Positions 15,537-26,095 of a DNA stretch of 64,000 bases are shown piece by piece. The stretch spans positions 17,647 through 81,646 of the forward strand of contig NVXK01000016.1 in assembly GCA_002733905.1 (NCBI GenBank), written 5' to 3'. Position 1 is the first letter of the stretch. The number at the start of each line of letters is the position of its first letter. This stretch comes from Robiginitomaculum sp. GTDB lineage: Bacteria > Pseudomonadota > Alphaproteobacteria > Caulobacterales > Maricaulaceae. The notes under the pieces are model-generated. The model searched no databases, was not told the origin of the DNA, and saw only the letters and a list, made by a program, of their open reading frames with translations. A program made the translations under genes and the position numbers.

Positions 15537-17855
15537 CTACTTATTGCTAGCTTTACAATACTCCTCACAACCAATTGATATGGGTGTGTAAATATGTGCG
15601 CGGTCACCACTATGTAGAGGCGCAGAAATATCTGCGCGTAGTTTTTCCATTCCCTCTAATTGCTCAAGTTTTAAACTTAAACTATCAATGATTGCCATAT
15701 TAAGTACTTGGTCAGCAGGGCCCTTGATCACGACATTATACGTATTTAGCGCGGCACCGCGAATGGCTACAGGGCGACGATATGCACTCACGCGGTAATC
15801 TGCGGCCATCTGTCCGTTGATTTCCACAGAGTACGGAATACTTTCCGCATCGAAACCAATATTAAGAGCGTAGCCCGCATTTGACGAACGAATGTTTAGG
15901 GTTAGCGTTCTGATGTCGCCTGAAACTATATTGTCAATAATTGTATAAACTGGTGGCAAGAATTTGGCGGGGCTTGCTTTTTTAGCAACGGCTTTTCCCC
16001 ATAATATATTCATCAAGCCATAAGGTTTAATGGATGTTTCAAAACCTGCAGCTTTCAGAAATACTTCGTCTTGTCGAGTAGATGTTTCGGATATCCAAGC
16101 CGCTTTACCTGTTTCATACCCCTGCACATAAACCAGATTGTGTGCACGGGGATGTTTTGTATTAAAGCCAGGCAGAGAGAAGGAAATAAAGGTACAGCAT
16201 ATCATCAAGACGCCAAACCCAATGCCAAGTTTTTCAGAAATTCTGCGCGGTGTGGCCACAAATATTGGCAAGAGAGTCATGCTAAACAAAATAAGCGGTA
16301 ATATGCGTATGGCAGATTGCTTGTAATGCACAATGACTTCGATAGCGATATAGTGATAAACCGCCATATAAAGCGCAAGGATAAGGCCTATGTGGGCCGC
16401 GACGCTTAGGCGCTCATGCTTGCGCCAGATATCAATCATAGCTCCCAACGTGATACCAAGGGCGGGTATCAAGAAAATATAACTCGCGCCGCTTACATAT
16501 ATAGACAATGCCAATGCTATGACTGAAAACACAATACCGTTCATAATAACAAGGGCATTATAATCGAGCCAGCGTTTCATAAGTTGCGTTACGCTCCAAC
16601 CGACAAATAGGCTTGCAAACAATATAGCAAGGCGTCCAGGCCAAGGTTGAGGGTGGTCTAAATAAAATAAATCAGGCCATCGTCCCAATGGAAATGATAA
16701 TAGCCAGCCCATAAGCGGGGAGGCGATCATAACAGCAATCACTGCACCGAGACTCCCGAGGATGAAGGTTAACCCAAAAGCCGTGTCCGTCTTACTAAAT
16801 GTGCGTGATTTGAATTTTGCAAACCCTAAAAGAAGGAGCGCCCAAATAGACAGGGGAAGGTTCAAGCCCGCATTCCAATGCAACAACACCTTGCCAAACA
16901 CATCAATATATGTGGCGTTTACTGTGCCGTTCAATGCTTCTAAGTCTGCATTGCCAAAGGCATGAACTGCCGCCAGCATATTATCACCATGATGTTGCAG
17001 GCTCGTTTTATCCAAATTCTCTACAGTGTCATGCTTGGAGTGATATAATGCGACATCTCCAGTAAATGCATAATTTAATCCCATGATTCCCTGTTTTTTA
17101 TAGATGGAATAGTCTGTATCATTTGGCAGGCGTGAATAAATTTCATAAGATAATGAAGTCGCCGCTGGGCGAGGGGTATGACGCGCATATCCTTTTATGA
17201 GTGCCAAATTACCGTCGCTAGTTTCAAACATTGAACTTGGGCCAGAAGCACCTCGTGATTCAAGGTTGATCACAAGCTTTACATTTTTTATCATTGTACC
17301 ACGGTCAGTAAATTCCTGTGCACCGCGAAGCCCACCTTCTTCACCATCGGTAATCAGAAACAAAATATCATTTTTAAGAGGAGGGGTGGTTTTAAGTATC
17401 CGTGCAATTTCTAGCATGGCAACAACGCCAACGCCGTCATCTGCGGCAGCAGGGCCAGCAGGTACGCTGTCATAATGAGATGTCAGCATAATCGTATTAT
17501 TGCTATCAGTATTGGTACCTTTCAACACAACAACAATATTTTCAATCTCGGTACAGCCTGGATAATGTAGAGTACATCCGAGCCCTTTTTGTATTTCGGG
17601 GGTATAGCCCATATCGACAAATTTTTTCTCGATAGCTTTGCGAATGCGTAGGTTTTCAAGGCTACCACTTGGATGGGCCTGATTGTTACCAACCAGAGAT
17701 TCCAGTTCAGCAAAGGCTCGCATTGCCGAAAACTGATCTGTTGGTGCATTGACAGATTTAGGGTGAGGCCCCTGTGTCAGTGAAGACAGTCCCCAAAATA
17801 CACAAAAAACCAAGAGCGAGAGTATAGTAAAATAACGGTATGTTGAATTTATCAT
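15537..17855 (-). CDS. Membrane-bound M28 family metallopeptidase
   Basis: The track starts at a TTG at 17870. ATG 17855, which has AAGAA upstream, is preferred and gives 772 residues. An N-terminal anchor (YFTILSLLVFCVFWGL) is followed by an M28 peptidase domain with metal ligands in TSHYDSVPAGPAAADDGVGV (about residues 125-144), then DGEEGGLRGAQEF and YHSKHDTVENL. The C-terminal half has about eight transmembrane helices and a final soluble beta domain. The layout resembles M28 proteins of the ER/Fxna-like type found in many proteobacteria. It is probably an envelope aminopeptidase; its substrate is unknown. Confidence 0.88.
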   Translation of the reverse strand: MINSTYRYFTILSLLVFCVFWGLSSLTQGPHPKSVNAPTDQFSAMRAFAELESLVGNNQAHPSGSLENLRIRKAIEKKFVDMGYTPEIQKGLGCTLHYPGCTEIENIVVVLKGTNTDSNNTIMLTSHYDSVPAGPAAADDGVGVVAMLEIARILKTTPPLKNDILFLITDGEEGGLRGAQEFTDRGTMIKNVKLVINLESRGASGPSSMFETSDGNLALIKGYARHTPRPAATSLSYEIYSRLPNDTDYSIYKKQGIMGLNYAFTGDVALYHSKHDTVENLDKTSLQHHGDNMLAAVHAFGNADLEALNGTVNATYIDVFGKVLLHWNAGLNLPLSIWALLLLGFAKFKSRTFSKTDTAFGLTFILGSLGAVIAVMIASPLMGWLLSFPLGRWPDLFYLDHPQPWPGRLAILFASLFVGWSVTQLMKRWLDYNALVIMNGIVFSVIALALSIYVSGASYIFLIPALGITLGAMIDIWRKHERLSVAAHIGLILALYMAVYHYIAIEVIVHYKQSAIRILPLILFSMTLLPIFVATPRRISEKLGIGFGVLMICCTFISFSLPGFNTKHPRAHNLVYVQGYETGKAAWISETSTRQDEVFLKAAGFETSIKPYGLMNILWGKAVAKKASPAKFLPPVYTIIDNIVSGDIRTLTLNIRSSNAGYALNIGFDAESIPYSVEINGQMAADYRVSAYRRPVAIRGAALNTYNVVIKGPADQVLNMAIIDSLSLKLEQLEGMEKLRADISAPLHSGDRAHIYTPISIGCEEYCKASNK

Positions 17856-17935
17856 GCATTTTCTTAACAAGATTATATAGTCTTGAAAAGGGGAATAAAT
17901 ATGGGTTATTTGTTAGTCGCAATAAAAACAAACGA

Positions 17936-18697
17936 TTAAGCAGATTTCTTTACATCAATCAGGGACAAATAGGCATAAGAAAACTTATAAACATCACCAG
18001 GCCACCGCGCACTCACGAGGTTGCGGTCAACAACGACAAACCCTTTTTGGGGTGATTTTTTTGTACCAAATACCGGCAAAAACGGCCCCGTTTTAAAATC
18101 TTTCTTTCGGGCTAAAACACTGCTGACTTCATCTTGTACTGTTTGTATATAGGTTTGATAGTGCAGCCCCATAGTCTTTTGCGTAAGCCTAAGCGCTATT
18201 TTTTCTTGAAAATTGTTAAGTCCTGTGACGCGATATCCATGCAATATCGACTGCCCGCTTTCATCAAGTGTGCGCGCCAATGCCAGCACGCCATGACAAA
18301 CTGATCCCACAGGGGCTTTGCGTGCAAAGAAATGGCGACATATGGAAAACACATGTTCAGATTCCAAATAGGGTTTCATGCCCTTTGCGTGTCCGCCCGG
18401 GAGTAGCAATCCGTCAAAGTCTTGCGGAGAGACATTTTGCCAAGAGAATGGGGAGTTGAAATGTGTATCTTTGCTCATTTCGTCATAAACACGTTTATTC
18501 GCAGGGCGAATTGCGAGTGAGCCTAACATGCCTGTTAACCCATCACCTGTGAGTGTAATCTTGTCACATTGTGCAATACTGCCATCTTGCGTCGCAAAAA
18601 AGACCTCATGACCAGCCTGCGTGAGTATTTGCCACGGTATTGCGGATTCCGTTGGATCAAAGTCTGTGTTGGGGAGAAGCATAAGAATTTTGGACAT
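17936..18697 (-). CDS. DJ-1/PfpI superfamily protein (Hsp31-like glyoxalase/deglycase)
   Basis: A 253-residue protein starting MSKILMLLPNTDFDPTESAIPW. The nucleophile elbow is GSVCHGVLALA (about residues 130-140), with the Cys-His of the type 1 glutamine-amidotransferase-like fold, and the oxyanion region is GLLLPGGHAKGM. The length and insertion pattern fit Hsp31/glyoxalase III-like proteins rather than the small PfpI type. A role in carbonyl stress or as a chaperone is family knowledge and not proven here. No signal peptide is seen. Confidence 0.85.
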   Translation of the reverse strand: MSKILMLLPNTDFDPTESAIPWQILTQAGHEVFFATQDGSIAQCDKITLTGDGLTGMLGSLAIRPANKRVYDEMSKDTHFNSPFSWQNVSPQDFDGLLLPGGHAKGMKPYLESEHVFSICRHFFARKAPVGSVCHGVLALARTLDESGQSILHGYRVTGLNNFQEKIALRLTQKTMGLHYQTYIQTVQDEVSSVLARKKDFKTGPFLPVFGTKKSPQKGFVVVDRNLVSARWPGDVYKFSYAYLSLIDVKKSA

Positions 18698-18732
18698 GAA
18701 TTCAGTGTAGCGATTCTATTTACTGAGGCAAA

Positions 18733-18760
18733 TAAAAAACCCTCCGAAGAAGGCTTTTTA
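18733..18760 (-). terminator. Terminator downstream of the glycine-zipper gene
   Basis: Read on the minus strand, AAAAAG-CCTTC-TTC-GGAGG-GTTTTTT forms a short GC stem flanked by A and T runs. It would end the glycine-zipper transcript and may also act on the + strand. Nearby, TAGTC(A/T)GCTATATTTAGT is repeated twice around the stop codon (about 18774-18810). Confidence 0.6.
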
Positions 18761-18805
18761 CAAAAGTAAAATTAGTCAGCTATATTTAGTTTTAGTCTGC
18801 TATAT

Positions 18806-19522
18806 TTAGTGATGTGTATTGCAGGTATATTTTCCGTGATAGTGACGCTGGCTATGCCTACGTGATACAGGTCGGGAATGCCCGTGGTTTTGATAACGGG
18901 TATTGTAAACCTGACGACCCGAATATGTTGGCGCGCGATAGCTGGTCGTCCTAATGTTGCGTGTCGAATATACAGGTGCAGGGTAAGTCGTTGTGCTGAT
19001 GGGGTAAGTGACCGTATTCGTAGAATATGTTGTCCCGTGCCTTACACCTCCACGATTAGCCCCATAAGTTGGATTGTTATATACTGGATGTGTGGAATAG
19101 GTAATTTGGTCTGGATATTGCTGTATTGTCGAGTATTGAGTACTTCCATATTGTCCATTCCCGTATGTAGGTTGTGTGCTTGAATAACCACCAGAGCCAT
19201 ATGTAGTGGAGGGGGTGGAAACATAAACGGGATCACAATCAACAGTTTTATCAGCAATGCCTGCACCTGCAAGCCCGCCTAAAACCGCGCCAATTGCGCT
19301 ACCTTCAGTACGGGCGCCATTTCCCGACACCTGAGACCCAATGACACCGCCAGCAATCGCACCGATTACACCGCCCAAGAGTTTCTTGTCACTCTCTTTG
19401 CTCTTACATTTATCATGAGCATTATATTGGGATGGTTGATAATATTGTGTTTGGGCAAGAGAAATACTTGGTACCAAAGCTGTAATCGCAAGCAGTCCAA
19501 ACGTTTGATATAATTTTTTCAT
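18806..19522 (-). CDS. Glycine-zipper 2TM domain outer-membrane-type protein
   Basis: The track begins at 19669. The ATG at 19522, with GGAG just upstream (TGGAGTTACAAT), gives 238 residues with a signal peptide MKKLYQTFGLLAITALVPSISLAQ. Residues about 45-85 contain a glycine-zipper (LLGGVIGAIAGGVIGSQVSGNG and GSAIGAVLGGLAGAGIA), the Rick_17kDa/SlyB-like membrane motif. The rest is a Tyr/Ser/Thr/Pro-rich low-complexity repeat (TTYP, YGSTQY) ending in a His-rich tail. It is probably exported to the envelope. The function is unknown, and the low-complexity tail is unusual for the family. Confidence 0.75.
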   Translation of the reverse strand: MKKLYQTFGLLAITALVPSISLAQTQYYQPSQYNAHDKCKSKESDKKLLGGVIGAIAGGVIGSQVSGNGARTEGSAIGAVLGGLAGAGIADKTVDCDPVYVSTPSTTYGSGGYSSTQPTYGNGQYGSTQYSTIQQYPDQITYSTHPVYNNPTYGANRGGVRHGTTYSTNTVTYPISTTTYPAPVYSTRNIRTTSYRAPTYSGRQVYNTRYQNHGHSRPVSRRHSQRHYHGKYTCNTHH

Positions 19523-19654
19523 ATTGTAACTCCACATGTTGATTTTCAAACCCGAATTATGTCGAGTCGAACCGTCTATGTTTGGATACAATTTTAAACG
19601 TGAAGGGTAGCTGACACATCTTGTTATTTTACATTCATATAAAATAGCAGATAT

Positions 19655-19733
19655 GAGTGTAACAGGCATTGTTATGAACAGTATGTACGGCCTGCATGCC
19701 TACTACCCAAGGGATGATCAGCCTGTTACACTC
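19655..19733. other. 79-nt long-range inverted repeat, possible small RNA
   Basis: GAGTGTAACAGGC at 19655-19667 and its exact complement GCCTGTTACACTC at 19721-19733 enclose 53 bases that themselves contain GCATGC and CGGCC pieces. A perfect 13-bp stem at the base of an intergenic element suggests a structured RNA or a small mobile repeat. It sits upstream of the glycine-zipper gene and downstream of tRNA-Phe, both on the minus strand. Confidence 0.45.
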
Positions 19734-19864
19734 AAATTGAGTATAACTATATTTTCTTCAATTAAAATGACAAATGTCACTTTTTATTAAAAAAAACTGA
19801 AAAAAATGCGATATTCTAGGTATTCAGGCGTGTATTTGAAAAATAATTATACTTTAAGGGGAAA

Positions 19865-19940
19865 TGGTGGCCGCACCTGGATTTGAACCAGGGACACACG
19901 GATTTTCAATCCGTTGCTCTACCAACTGAGCTATGCGGCC
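19865..19940 (-). tRNA. tRNA-Phe (GAA)
   Basis: On the minus strand the 76 bases fold as a full tRNA: acceptor GGCCGCA with its partner TGCGGCC, D arm AGCTCAGTTGGTAGAGC, anticodon arm ACGGA-TTGAAAA-TCCGT (anticodon GAA), T arm CCTGG-TTCAAAT-CCAGG, discriminator A and encoded CCA. In many alphaproteobacteria tRNA-Phe follows yacG; here it lies about 7.4 kb away. Confidence 0.96.
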
Positions 19941-20278
19941 ATCAACAAATACATCTATTTGTATCTAGAGGCGGCGTTATAAGCGAAGGCTAGGCGACTG
20001 TCTATGGGGAAAGTGCCAAGTTTTAATTTTTTATTGCTTTCGTTGTGATCAACCTCGCTATGAGAGATAAAAGAAAGATACACCAAAAAGAGAATTTTAT
20101 ACATCACAGATACATGACACGCAAAATAACGGTTATTCTGGAGAGAAGCCGAGTCATCTTGACCATGCCTGCAATGCCCATAGGACTTGAAGTTTTGCAT
20201 TTTAGCGATATACACATTTTTATGGAAACTCTAGATATGAGTCGGCCTTTTTAATGAAAATTCTAAATGTGAGCCAGT
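19941..20278. other. Intergenic region between tRNA-Phe and the TIGR01244 gene
   Basis: I see no convincing gene here. The two short ORFs of the track (19955-20215 on minus, 20045-20254 on plus) lie opposite each other and have no family features. Just before the next gene, TGGAAACTCTAGATATGAGTCG and a diverged copy TGAAAATTCTAAATGTGAGCCA stand in tandem. The tRNA-Phe promoter should lie at the left end of this stretch. Confidence 0.4.
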
Positions 20279-20710
20279 ATGAGTGATTTCAAAAAACTAT
20301 CTGATGAAGTATCCGTATATGGGCAAATCTCTGAAAACCAAATGCCTTTGATTGCAAAGGCAGAGTTTAAATCTATTATTTGTAATCGGCCAGATCAAGA
20401 AATGCCAATGCAACCCACATTCTCTGTGCTTGAAGAGGCTGCAAAAACACACGGAATAGAATCCGTCTTTATTCCTATGTCGATGGGGGCGCTTGATTTG
20501 GAGGTCGTTACGATGATGCAAACTGAATTGAAAAAACTTCCAAAGCCTATACTTGTTTTTTGTGGGAGTGGTATGCGTTCGACGCTTTTATGGTGTTTTG
20601 CAAATGCATCAGAACTTGGTGTAGATGAAATACTTTCGCGCGCACAACATGCAGGTTACAATCTGGAACAGTTTCGCACCTCCCTCGAACACTACAGCGC
20701 TCAAGAATAG
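20279..20710 (+). CDS. TIGR01244 family phosphatase/sulfurtransferase-like protein
   Basis: A 143-residue protein of the type often annotated as beta-lactamase-hydrolase-like phosphatase (Blh N-terminal domain). It has SDEVSVYGQISENQMPLIA at the start, IICNRPDQE in the middle, and a C-x4-R loop in VFCGSGMRSTLLW (about residues 98-110), as in DSP/rhodanese-like folds. It stands six bases before a SulP transporter gene. Members in alphaproteobacteria are linked to sulfide metabolism, which fits a sulfate/anion transporter neighbour; the catalytic activity is unproven. Confidence 0.8.
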   Translation: MSDFKKLSDEVSVYGQISENQMPLIAKAEFKSIICNRPDQEMPMQPTFSVLEEAAKTHGIESVFIPMSMGALDLEVVTMMQTELKKLPKPILVFCGSGMRSTLLWCFANASELGVDEILSRAQHAGYNLEQFRTSLEHYSAQE

Positions 20711-20716
20711 TCATAG

Positions 20717-22462
20717 ATGAGCCTTCGCACCGCAATCTATAATAATTATGAATGGCTAAATGGATATCGGCGTGGCTATTTAATTGGTGATTTTATTTCA
20801 GCGGTCATACTCTCCGTTCTTCTCATTCCGCAATCCCTCGCATATGCATTATTGGCAGGCTTGCCACCGCAAGTGGGGTTGTATGCGGCTATTTTTCCCT
20901 CAATCGCTTATGCTTTTTTTGGGTCTTCGCGCTTTTTAGCCGTTGGCCCTGTGGCAATTACGTCCTTAATGACAATGGCTGTGATTTCACAAATGCCAGA
21001 AGAGTTACGTTTGATCAGCGCGGCTATGCTCGCCATAATGGCAGGTGGTTTTCTCGCCGTATTTGGCTTGCTACGAGGTGGCTCACTTGCGACATTTTTT
21101 AGCCGCCCCGTTGTATCCGCATATATCACAGGTGCAGCCATCCTCATCATACTGAGCCAGATTAAATACATACTTCAAATCGAGATTGAAGGCCGTCGTT
21201 TTGCAGAAATGGTCCCGTCACTGATTTCAAATTTTAGTGACGCGCTTCTTATGCCCAGCCTTATCGGCGTTGGGACAATCCTTAGCCTTTATGTGCTTAA
21301 TCGTTATTGCCTAAGATGGTTGCGCCTTGCTGGTTTGAAAAAACGACACGCACGTTTAATTATCAAACTTAGCCCAATTCTTGTGATTGCCGTCGCAACG
21401 GTGGCGACCGCGACACTTGGACTTGAACAAAAACACGGCGTTGCAACAGTTGGCAATATTCCCGCCAACTTGCCTCATTTCGTGTTTCCATTATCAGATT
21501 TAGGGCACTGGAAAAGCTTGATCGTTTCTGCGCTTCTTATCAGTCTTGTCGGCTTTGTTGATAGTGTATCCATCGGCCAAACACTGGCCGCGCGAAATCG
21601 AACCCGCGTAGACCCAAACAAAGAACTTCTTGGGGTAGGCGTTGCGAATATTGCCGCTGGACTTACGGGGGCATACCCTGTCGCAGGCAGTTTATCCCGT
21701 TCTGCCATCAATTATTCAACAGGCGCTAAAAGCCCACTTGTTGGCGTAATGACCGCAGTGATTGTGGCGATTGCCGTGCTTACCATTCTGCCGTTCTTGA
21801 AGTCCATGCCACTTGCAACCCTTGCCGGCCTTATTATTTACTCATGTTTCAGCCTGCTGAATTTCAAAGAGATTTGGCAAACATGGTGTTATTCTAAAGC
21901 AGATGCATGGACCGCAATTGGTGCTTTTTGTGCCGTGTTACTCGTTGGCATTCAATACGGGGTACTGATCGGCACAATCCTTTCAATGGTATTCCATATT
22001 CGTTTGACCCTAAAGCCTCATACTGTGGAGGTTGGGCGTTTTCTAGGAACGGAGCATTACCGTGACGCAGATCTCTATACGGTAGAAGAATTTGATGAAG
22101 TCAAAACACTTCGTATTGACGAAAGCCTCTATTTTGCCAATGCCCGTTTCCTTGAAGATACAATCGCAAAATTGGTCGTAAAATACCCGAAAATGGAAAA
22201 TTTAGTGCTTATGTGTCCAGCGGTAAACCGCATTGATGCGAGTGCGTTAGAAAGCCTCCTCGTGATCAATGCGCGTTTAGATGAGCATGATATTAAGCTC
22301 CATTTGTCCGAGCTTCACGCCCTTGTTCGGGAAAGACTACATCGCTCAACTTTCCTTGAGAAACTCACTGGTGAAATATTTTTCACTCAGCACGAAGCCA
22401 TAGAGGCATTGCGCCCAGAACCAGACTGGTCACAGTTCTCGGATCATATCGATATTCATTAG
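20717..22462 (+). CDS. SulP family anion permease with STAS domain
   Basis: A 581-residue inner-membrane transporter. It begins with the SulP N-terminal signature (DFISAVILSVLLIPQSLAYALLAGLPPQVGLYAAIFPSIAY split over residues 25-65) and has about 11-14 hydrophobic helices to residue ~430. A cytosolic STAS domain follows (DEVKTLRIDESLYFANARFLED and LVLMCPAVNRIDASALESL). It would take up sulfate or another anion, such as bicarbonate, but the substrate cannot be read from the sequence. It is probably co-transcribed with the TIGR01244 gene 6 bases upstream. Confidence 0.93.
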   Translation: MSLRTAIYNNYEWLNGYRRGYLIGDFISAVILSVLLIPQSLAYALLAGLPPQVGLYAAIFPSIAYAFFGSSRFLAVGPVAITSLMTMAVISQMPEELRLISAAMLAIMAGGFLAVFGLLRGGSLATFFSRPVVSAYITGAAILIILSQIKYILQIEIEGRRFAEMVPSLISNFSDALLMPSLIGVGTILSLYVLNRYCLRWLRLAGLKKRHARLIIKLSPILVIAVATVATATLGLEQKHGVATVGNIPANLPHFVFPLSDLGHWKSLIVSALLISLVGFVDSVSIGQTLAARNRTRVDPNKELLGVGVANIAAGLTGAYPVAGSLSRSAINYSTGAKSPLVGVMTAVIVAIAVLTILPFLKSMPLATLAGLIIYSCFSLLNFKEIWQTWCYSKADAWTAIGAFCAVLLVGIQYGVLIGTILSMVFHIRLTLKPHTVEVGRFLGTEHYRDADLYTVEEFDEVKTLRIDESLYFANARFLEDTIAKLVVKYPKMENLVLMCPAVNRIDASALESLLVINARLDEHDIKLHLSELHALVRERLHRSTFLEKLTGEIFFTQHEAIEALRPEPDWSQFSDHIDIH

Positions 22463-22559
22463 AAATAAGACTTTCTTTTTACCCTCAAACACTGCTATCT
22501 TGTGCGCGAATAGGCTTAGCGGCGCTTTTTTTTGCGACCAGCCAGAAAGTAGAGAGAGA

Positions 22560-23753
22560 ATGCCGGATAATATTAATGCCGGCTCATTGGACGACTCCGA
22601 AAACGGCGCGCCCAAGAGACGACGTAGACGTGGTAAAAATCAAGGCTCGCGACGTGGTTCCGGGCGCAATAATTCTAATTATTTTGGTGTCATTGATCTT
22701 GGCACAAATAATTGCCGATTATTGATTGCACGCTCACGACCAAATGGTTTTCAAGTTGTTGATTCATATTCCAATGTCGTGCGCCTCGGTGCTGGCTTGG
22801 CTACAACAGGTCGTTTATCTGAGGAAAGCATGGACGCGGCTGTTAAGGCCATCGCTGTATGTGCGCATAAAATGAAAGCGAAATCTGTAAAAAGATGGCG
22901 CTGTATTGCCACTCAAGCCTGCCGCGCGGCTTCAAATGGTGAAGAATTTATGGCGCGTGTGAAACGCGAAACGGGTTTAACCTTTGAAACAATTTCACCA
23001 CGCGTTGAAGCAAGGCTTTCTGTGATGGGCTGTGTCAATATTATCGACCATAACAAAGATGTTGCTCTTGTTATTGATATAGGCGGTGGTTCAACCGAGC
23101 TTTCCTGGGTTGATGTACGCAGGTTAAAATCGGAAAGCGGCGCCCGTCTTCACAGACCACCAATTAGCGCGTGGGCATCATTACCGATTGGTGTTGTAAA
23201 CTTAAGTGAGTTATATCCTGAAAACCCAGATGATCTGGCAGGGTGGTATGACGAAATGAAAGCTTGTGTTCTTAAACACATTCAAGAGCAGGGGTGTGAA
23301 AAACGTTTCGTGAATACATTTAAAGAGGGGCGCGGTCACCTTGTTGGAACATCGGGTACGATCACAAGTCTAGCGAGCGTATATTTAAAGCTACCTTATT
23401 ATCAACGTAATAAAATCGATGGCATTTGGATGGAAACCGATAACCTCATAAATACAGCGCGTCATCTGAGCTCTATTTCCCTCTCCGAGCGCCAAAAAGA
23501 ACCTTGTATAGGCGAAGACCGTGCCACAATGCTCGTGGCAGGCTGTGCAATTGTTGATGTTATTACTGAGTTATGGCCTACAGAAAAAACCCGTGTTGCA
23601 GATAGAGGCCTTCGTGAAGGCATGTTAATGGGCTTAATGAATAAAACTCAAATTGGACACAAACAAAAAAACACTGTTACTGAGGGCAAAGCAATCGTTG
23701 AAGCTAATATTGACCCAATTGCAATAGACCCAAATCAAGAGATAAGCCCATGA
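22560..23753 (+). CDS. Ppx/GppA family phosphatase
   Basis: ATG 22560, with AGAGAGAG directly upstream, is preferred over the track start 22500 and gives 397 residues. The basic N-terminus (RRRRRGKNQGSRRGSGR) may bind RNA or polyphosphate. The actin-like ATPase-fold motifs are clear: GVIDLGTNNCRLLIA (about residues 42-56), ALVIDIGGGSTELSW and HLVGTSGTITSLA. The family hydrolyses polyphosphate or pppGpp. The length is that of the short alphaproteobacterial form. Its stop overlaps the rlmE start by four bases, a common pairing. Confidence 0.93.
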   Translation: MPDNINAGSLDDSENGAPKRRRRRGKNQGSRRGSGRNNSNYFGVIDLGTNNCRLLIARSRPNGFQVVDSYSNVVRLGAGLATTGRLSEESMDAAVKAIAVCAHKMKAKSVKRWRCIATQACRAASNGEEFMARVKRETGLTFETISPRVEARLSVMGCVNIIDHNKDVALVIDIGGGSTELSWVDVRRLKSESGARLHRPPISAWASLPIGVVNLSELYPENPDDLAGWYDEMKACVLKHIQEQGCEKRFVNTFKEGRGHLVGTSGTITSLASVYLKLPYYQRNKIDGIWMETDNLINTARHLSSISLSERQKEPCIGEDRATMLVAGCAIVDVITELWPTEKTRVADRGLREGMLMGLMNKTQIGHKQKNTVTEGKAIVEANIDPIAIDPNQEISP

Positions 23754-24526
23754 GTAAAGCCAAACCGCCAAGCAAACGGTTCTCAAAACCAAGCGTTTCC
23801 AAAGGAAAAATGACGGGTTCAAAGCCTAGCGGTGAAAAACGCGGCTGGATTACGCGTGAGGCCGCCAAGAAACAAGCCGAAACGCGTATGATGGACGAGC
23901 GTGTAAAAACGGCAAGAGGTCGGAAAATATCCTCAACCTTGTGGCTGAGGCGTCAATTAAATGACCCCTATGTGAAAAAAGCGAAACTGGATGGCTACCG
24001 TAGCCGTGCGGCCTATAAAATTTTAGAACTCGATGAGAAGTTTGATTTACTGTTCAAAGGTGCAGTTGTCGTAGACCTGGGCGCTGCCCCGGGGGGATGG
24101 TCACAAATCGCGGTAAAGAAAAATGCGGGCAAAGTTATTGGCATCGATATATTGCCTGTGGAGCCTGTTGCGGGCGCTGACATTATCGAAATGGACTTCT
24201 TGGATGAACGTGCCGCAGATGTCCTTATGAACATGTTGGGCGGGAAAGCGGACCTCGTTATGTCTGACCTTGCTGCGAATACTACGGGGCACAGAAATAC
24301 AGATCATTTACGGACGGTTGCCCTTGTTGAATTGGCCGCTCACTTTGCCTTTCAGGTGCTAAAGCCGGGTGGTGCATTCGTGACGAAAGTATTCCAAGGC
24401 GGGGCAGAAAAAACCCTCCTTGATTCACTTAAAATCAAGTTTGAAACGGTGCGTCACGCGAAACCAAAGTCCTCACGCGATGGTAGCCCAGAAATGTATT
24501 TGGTAGCGAAGGGTTATAAGGGGTAA
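23750..24526 (+). CDS. rlmE: 23S rRNA (uridine-2'-O) methyltransferase RlmE
   Basis: A 258-residue FtsJ/RrmJ methyltransferase that methylates U2552 of 23S rRNA. A basic N-terminal extension of about 60 residues precedes the core. The core starts with RSRAAYKILELDEKF (K of the catalytic tetrad), followed by the SAM site VVDLGAAPGGWSQIA (about residues 106-120), MSDLAANTTGHRNTDH (catalytic Asp) and GGAFVTKVFQGG (catalytic Lys). It is coupled to the Ppx/GppA gene. Confidence 0.96.
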   Translation: MSKAKPPSKRFSKPSVSKGKMTGSKPSGEKRGWITREAAKKQAETRMMDERVKTARGRKISSTLWLRRQLNDPYVKKAKLDGYRSRAAYKILELDEKFDLLFKGAVVVDLGAAPGGWSQIAVKKNAGKVIGIDILPVEPVAGADIIEMDFLDERAADVLMNMLGGKADLVMSDLAANTTGHRNTDHLRTVALVELAAHFAFQVLKPGGAFVTKVFQGGAEKTLLDSLKIKFETVRHAKPKSSRDGSPEMYLVAKGYKG

Positions 24527-24612
24527 TTCCTACGGGATAAAAAACTACGGTTTTATCAAATCTGCACTAGCGCACCCTGTTTTTTCCTGTTAATGCGCTC
24601 CCGTAAGAATAA

Positions 24613-26082
<1,470 letters not shown>

Positions 26083-26095
26083 TCGAGATAATACT

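Noticed and set aside
18878-19183. 101-residue plus-strand ORF opposite the glycine-zipper gene
   Set aside because: It arises from the low-complexity repeats of the real gene on the other strand.
24535-24558. GATAAAA / TTTTATC stem between rlmE and guaB
   Set aside because: AT-only stem without GC core; too weak to call a terminator or a guanine-responsive element.
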